Shown: in pieces, positions 6,106-9,014 of the stretch
Layout of the letters: each line of letters opens with the position of its first letter
Numbering within the stretch: the stretch's first letter is position 1
NCBI GenBank assembly: GCA_026419705.1
Contig: JANZYY010000188.1
Coordinates: 1 to 9,014 of the forward strand
Source of the DNA: Fischerella sp.
GTDB taxonomy: Bacteria > Cyanobacteriota > Cyanobacteriia > Cyanobacteriales > Nostocaceae
Direction of reading: 5' to 3'
Length of the DNA stretch: 9,014 nucleotides
Position numbers and translations under genes: made by a program
Notes under the pieces: model-generated
Told to the model about the DNA's origin: nothing
Seen by the model: the letters and a program-made list of their open reading frames with translations, nothing else
Databases searched by the model: none

Positions 6106-7095
6106 TCATAAGTTTATAGTTGATAATTTATAATTAATCGCTTGTTCAACCCATTGAATGACTTGATGACCAAGGCGAGTACTCTCAAGCCGATCTATTT
6201 CGCGTATTCCAGTGGGGCTAGTGACATTAACCTCAGTCAAATAGCCCCCAATCACGTCTATACCAACAAAGATTAAGCCATCTCTACGTAGCGTTGCAGC
6301 TATTTGAGAACATATTTCCAGCTCTTTAGGGGTGATCTCGGTTTTAACAACTGTACCGCCCGCTGCCATGTTATTACGAAATTCGCCCTTTGCAGACAGG
6401 CGATTTACAGATCCTATCGGTTCGCCATTAAGTAGAATAATTCGTTTGTCTCCCTCTTTAGCATCTGGTATAAAACTTTGTACCATCACAGGTACCCGGC
6501 CTTGGAGGGTACTGAGTTCGATAATAGAGTTAAGGTTGCGATCGCTCGGTTGTAAAATTAAAACCCCCTCGCCAGCTTTATTACCTAATGGTTTGAGAAC
6601 TGCTGTCTGTTTTGCTTCTACGAATTGTTTAATTACCTGTTTGTCAGCGGAGACAATGGTTTCTGGAATCACCTTGGTAAACTGAAGCGCATACATTTTT
6701 TCGTTTGCCGCTCGGATACCACTAGGGCTGTTAACCACCAAGGTTTTGGTTTGGTCAATGTAGTCGAGAATGTACGTGGCATAGAGGTAGGAAACTGTCA
6801 CTGGTGGATCTGTCCGCATAAATACGGCATCCATTGTTTCCAAACAAATGAAATTGCATTCACTCGACTTGTACCAAGGATTTGCCGCTACCCAGCGTCC
6901 ATCCACCAGTTCTATCGGTACGAGCTCTAGCCGTTCTAAGATTGCCCAAGCTTTGCCTTCTACTACACTTAACAAATTTGCCTGGGTCACCCAAACTTCA
7001 TGTCCCATGATGTGCGCTGCTTCCATCAGAGCAACGCTAGTATCATGACATGGGTCGAGAGTTTGGATGGGATCGATAATAAAAGCCAGTTTCAC
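6106..7095 (-). CDS. gshB: Glutathione synthetase GshB (ATP-grasp)
   Basis: GshB joins gamma-glutamylcysteine and glycine with ATP hydrolysis to form glutathione, the second step of the pathway, in the cytosol. From the GTG at 7095 the product has 329 residues and begins MKLAFIIDPIQTLDPCHDTS, the usual family N-terminus. Family motifs are MRTDPP (93-98), NSPSGIRAANEKMYA (122-136), the ATP-grasp lysine region LKPLGNKAGEGV (167-178), EGDKRI (214-219), NRLSAKGEFRNN (231-242) and the metal/substrate motif ID-IGG-LTEVNVTSPTG (279-296). I prefer GTG 7095 because GAGGCAGGAAGC lies directly upstream and the family starts there; a TTG at 7119 would add eight unlikely residues. grxC lies 117 bp upstream on the same strand. 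The last residues (KLSTINL) are encoded by low-complexity AT-rich DNA. Confidence 0.96.
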   Translation of the reverse strand: MKLAFIIDPIQTLDPCHDTSVALMEAAHIMGHEVWVTQANLLSVVEGKAWAILERLELVPIELVDGRWVAANPWYKSSECNFICLETMDAVFMRTDPPVTVSYLYATYILDYIDQTKTLVVNSPSGIRAANEKMYALQFTKVIPETIVSADKQVIKQFVEAKQTAVLKPLGNKAGEGVLILQPSDRNLNSIIELSTLQGRVPVMVQSFIPDAKEGDKRIILLNGEPIGSVNRLSAKGEFRNNMAAGGTVVKTEITPKELEICSQIAATLRRDGLIFVGIDVIGGYLTEVNVTSPTGIREIDRLESTRLGHQVIQWVEQAINYKLSTINL

Positions 7096-7168
7096 GCTTC
7101 CTGCCTCAATTGCAAGCAAATTTAAAGGTCATTCAATTTAGATTATGCCCTGATGATTTTGCTTGTTT

Positions 7169-7176
7169 GCGATCGC
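7169..7176. repeat. HIP1 octamer GCGATCGC between grxC and gshB
   Basis: This is the only intergenic copy of the cyanobacterial HIP1 palindrome in the window. The other four lie inside coding sequences at 365-372, 2830-2837, 5216-5223 and 6538-6545. Confidence 0.9.
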
Positions 7177-7212
7177 CTCCGAACAAAAATCACCATCACA
7201 GACCTTTTGGAT

Positions 7213-7485
7213 CTACACGCTATTACCAGAAGCTAGTAAGTTATCCAGCTTGCCTTGGGCGTCCAAAGCGTACACATCATCACAACCACCAACATGAATA
7301 TCGTTGATGAAAATTTGTGGTAAAGAGCGCCGTCCATTTGCTCTTTGAGACATTTTATCCCGTGCCGCTTCATCTCCATCAATACTGTATTCGATGAATT
7401 CAACTCCCTTTTTCTTCAATAAGTTTTTAGCACGGATGCAAAAAGGGCAAGTCATCCAAGTGTAAATTTCTACTTTCGCAGCCAT
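7213..7485 (-). CDS. grxC: Glutaredoxin, CPFC dithiol type (GrxC family)
   Basis: A small thioredoxin-fold oxidoreductase that reduces disulfides and glutathionylated proteins, using glutathione as reductant. The 90-residue product is of normal length. Its dithiol active site CPFC lies at residues 13-16 in MTCPFCIRAKNLLKKKGV. The cis-proline loop SLPQIF (54-59) has its cis-Pro at residue 56, and the glutathione-binding GGCDD lies at 66-70. The ATG at 7485 follows GAGGA 4 nt upstream, a good Shine-Dalgarno sequence. It lies directly upstream of gshB on the same strand (117-bp gap), so the two are plausibly co-transcribed and jointly handle glutathione synthesis and use. The symbol follows the usual bacterial naming for this type. 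Confidence 0.94.
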   Translation of the reverse strand: MAAKVEIYTWMTCPFCIRAKNLLKKKGVEFIEYSIDGDEAARDKMSQRANGRRSLPQIFINDIHVGGCDDVYALDAQGKLDNLLASGNSV

Positions 7486-7891
7486 AACGTCCTCTACTTG
7501 ATGTAATAATTCTTAATTTTAGAATGTTGTTGGCTGTGGGTGCTTAATCCCATCTTTGCTAGTTCAAAGTAAGTGCTAAGTAGACTAAGACAAGTAAAGT
7601 ATCTATTCCTACTGATAAACTCGGACAGCATTGCTGTTTTCTTTTTTGTTATTGTAACTAAATATACTAATATGGCTAAATTTATATAAGGGCATTTGCT
7701 GGTGAGTTTGCCATTAAATTTTAATAGCTAACCCATCCAAACGCTCAGCCCATAATAGTTATATAGAATTGCATCCAGTTGCGTAACAAACCGATGATAT
7801 TCGATATTTAATACCATGAACCTCAGCGATAGCACTGATAAATATTAAAATCATCAAAAAATATTTTCAGTATTTATCTCTAGGCTATTGT

Positions 7892-7908
7892 CTAGCTAAA
7901 TTAGCTAG
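7892..7908. repeat. 17-nt palindrome CTAGCTAA-A-TTAGCTAG
   Basis: Perfect 8-bp arms around a single central A. It lies about 400 bp upstream of grxC in AT-rich DNA. It could be a protein-binding site or chance. Confidence 0.6.
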
Positions 7909-8000
7909 TCTAAGCGTTGATTGGTACATGTCAGTCGAAACTGAAAAGAGTAAAACCCAATACGCTTGGTGATAAGATAATTTGCCTACCGATAACCGTA

Positions 8001-8023
8001 GAGACGTTGCATTGCAACGTCTC
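8001..8023. repeat. 23-nt AGACGTTGCA-type palindrome
   Basis: GAGACGTTGCA (8001-8011) and TGCAACGTCTC (8013-8023) are perfect 11-bp arms around one T. I recall GAGACGTTGCA palindromes as a frequent dispersed repeat in filamentous cyanobacterial genomes. In RNA it would form a strong stem; its position downstream of the leftward PEP-CTERM gene would allow a 3'-end role. Confidence 0.75.
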
Positions 8024-8175
8024 CACACGCCAGAAAACCACACCAAAAAGCTTAACTGAACAGTATTAGAGTAAAACCAAGTTTGGCAAATGCTTAATCC
8101 TGAAAAAGAGGTTTAAAAGTGCTACCACTCTTCTAAGCCTTGATACTTGGGGTAATGAAAATCAAATAGGGTTGT

Positions 8176-9014
8176 TTAACTCTGGGAAAGAAACTTTTTG
8201 TTTTTTCTCATCACTCCCAAAGCACTTACGGCAAATAAACCGAGGGCAGCTGTTGCATTATGTTCAGGTACTTTTTTAATTTTAATTGCAGCTGGTGGAG
8301 CTTTGTAATAAGTTGCTCGACCTGTACCACTAGTACCGAGAGAAGTGCCATCAATACTTTGGTAGCGGACACCCATATTACCTAAAGCAAATTTCTCAAC
8401 AGCTTGATTGAAGGCGAGGGTAAAGGAAAATTTCCCAATACCACCATCGGTATAAATGCCGCCACTTTGTCCTCCCTGACATGTATTACCGTTAGTGAAG
8501 CAGACATCAACATTACCAAATTGATTGGGGAATGAGCCATTTAGAACAGTTTTGCTAAAAAGTCCTCCTGGGCTAATAAATGCATTGAAATTCAGTTTCT
8601 CGGAAGAATTTAATCCTGAGTAAACGTTAAAACCTAAGGCAGAAGTTCTAGATGTGATGCCATCACTAGAAGTATTATCTAGATCAACATCAAACATTGC
8701 CTGATTACCGTCAAAACTCTTTAAGGTAAACCATGCTGTAGACGAAAGACCAGATACATTTTGTGTAGCTACGCTTCCATCAAAGTTAAACTGAAACTTT
8801 TTACCAACATCGCTAAAGTTGAATTCAAGAAGCGGTAAAAGACTGGTTGAAGTTGGAGTAGGTGCAGGCGCGGGTGCTGGTGCTGGTGCTGGTGTGGGTG
8901 TGGGTGCAGGCGCAGGCGCGGGTGCTGGTGCTGGTGCAGGCGCAGGCGCGGGTGCTGGTGCGGGTGTGGGTGTGGGTGCAGGCGCAGGTGCGGGTGTGGG
9001 TGTGGGTGCAGGCG
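8176..9014 (-). CDS. PEP-CTERM surface protein with Ala/Pro/Thr-rich tract, N-terminus off the right edge
   Basis: The minus-strand frame is open from the window edge (9014) to the TAA at 8176-8178, giving 278 visible residues; the true start lies outside. The ATG at 8697 is internal, since the frame continues well upstream of it. The visible part begins with about 55 residues of alternating Ala-Pro and Thr-Pro, then TSTSLLPLLEFNFSDVGKKF and a beta-rich globular domain containing CFTNGNTCQGGQSGGI. It ends in a sorting signal: VPEH, the hydrophobic stretch ATAALGLFAVSALGVM, then RKNKK. This is the PEP-CTERM layout recognised by exosortase, so the protein is probably exported and processed for the cell surface or matrix. 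The motif has H where P is usual. The two-cysteine domain might belong to the 'cistern' PEP-CTERM family, but I could not check. No exosortase gene is in the window. Confidence 0.85.
   Translation of the reverse strand, partial: PAPTPTPAPAPAPTPTPAPAPAPAPAPAPAPAPAPAPTPTPAPAPAPAPAPTPTSTSLLPLLEFNFSDVGKKFQFNFDGSVATQNVSGLSSTAWFTLKSFDGNQAMFDVDLDNTSSDGITSRTSALGFNVYSGLNSSEKLNFNAFISPGGLFSKTVLNGSFPNQFGNVDVCFTNGNTCQGGQSGGIYTDGGIGKFSFTLAFNQAVEKFALGNMGVRYQSIDGTSLGTSGTGRATYYKAPPAAIKIKKVPEHNATAALGLFAVSALGVMRKNKKFLSQS
8863..9014 (-). repeat. Hexanucleotide-based repeat encoding (Ala-Pro)n/(Thr-Pro)n
   Basis: Successive 6-bp units encode Ala-Pro or Thr-Pro on the minus strand without interruption to the window edge. 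The tract is markedly more GC-rich than its surroundings. A higher-order unit starting GTGTGGGTGTGGGTGCAGG (plus strand) recurs at about 8892, 8964 and 8994, with spacings of 72 and 30 bp, both multiples of six. Gain or loss of units would keep the reading frame. Confidence 0.9.

Larger units (their letters stand above)
7486..8175. other. AT-rich intergenic region between grxC and the PEP-CTERM gene
   Basis: About 690 bp without any supported gene. It holds an 8-bp inverted repeat GATAAATA...TATTTATC (7837-7844 and 7871-7878), a 17-nt palindrome at 7892-7908 and the AGACG-type palindrome at 8001-8023. The part just right of 7485 must hold the grxC promoter, but I cannot pick clear boxes. No tRNA-like or other known RNA structure is evident. 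Confidence 0.6.

Noticed and set aside
6332..7048. Plus-strand frames inside gshB
   Set aside because: They are antisense to a strongly supported glutathione synthetase and lack start signals.
8863..9014. A CRISPR array or minisatellite of regulatory type
   Set aside because: The repeats have no unique spacers, are a multiple of three and read as an open Ala/Thr-Pro tract in frame with the PEP-CTERM gene.

Overview
The window looks like chromosomal DNA of a filamentous, probably heterocyst-forming cyanobacterium (Nostocales: Nostoc, Anabaena, Calothrix or a relative). The evidence is an FtsZ whose N-terminus (MTLDNNQ) and C-terminus (LDIPDFLRNRR) are of the Anabaena type, a cyanobacterial-type FtsQ, a cyanobacterial glutathione synthetase next to a glutaredoxin, a PEP-CTERM surface protein, and five copies of the HIP1 octamer GCGATCGC. 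About 41% of the window is non-coding, in four long AT-rich gaps, which also fits this group.

Layout from left to right. Positions 1-1058 (minus strand, running off the left edge) encode 352 residues of a P-loop ATPase of unknown function, with two dyad-symmetric candidate operators just upstream of its start. Positions 1059-2445 hold no convincing gene. They do contain a clear 120-bp non-autonomous transposable element (MITE) with 11-bp perfect terminal inverted repeats, a 9-bp target duplication and a 30-bp perfect palindrome inside. They also contain a terminator-like hairpin and candidate promoter boxes. ftsQ (2446-3276, plus) and ftsZ (4340-5635, plus) follow, separated by an unusually long leader of about 1 kb with several hairpins. 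Convergent to ftsZ, on the minus strand, lies a glutathione pair: the glutaredoxin gene grxC (7485-7213) and then gshB (7095-6106). The right end (8176-9014, minus, 5' end off the window) encodes the C-terminal part of a secreted PEP-CTERM protein preceded by a long Ala-Pro/Thr-Pro dipeptide tract.

Two functional themes are clear. FtsQ and FtsZ are divisome components: FtsZ forms the cytoplasmic ring and FtsQ is a bitopic membrane protein with a periplasmic POTRA domain. GshB makes glutathione, and GrxC uses it for thiol-disulfide exchange. The ATPase and the PEP-CTERM protein are incomplete, and their partners lie outside the window. I see no CRISPR array, tRNA, rRNA, prophage or intact transposase, and no convincing new multi-gene system. 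The most notable non-standard items are the MITE, a dispersed family of AGACG...CGTCT palindromes, the structured ftsZ leader and the Ala/Pro/Thr repeat tract.
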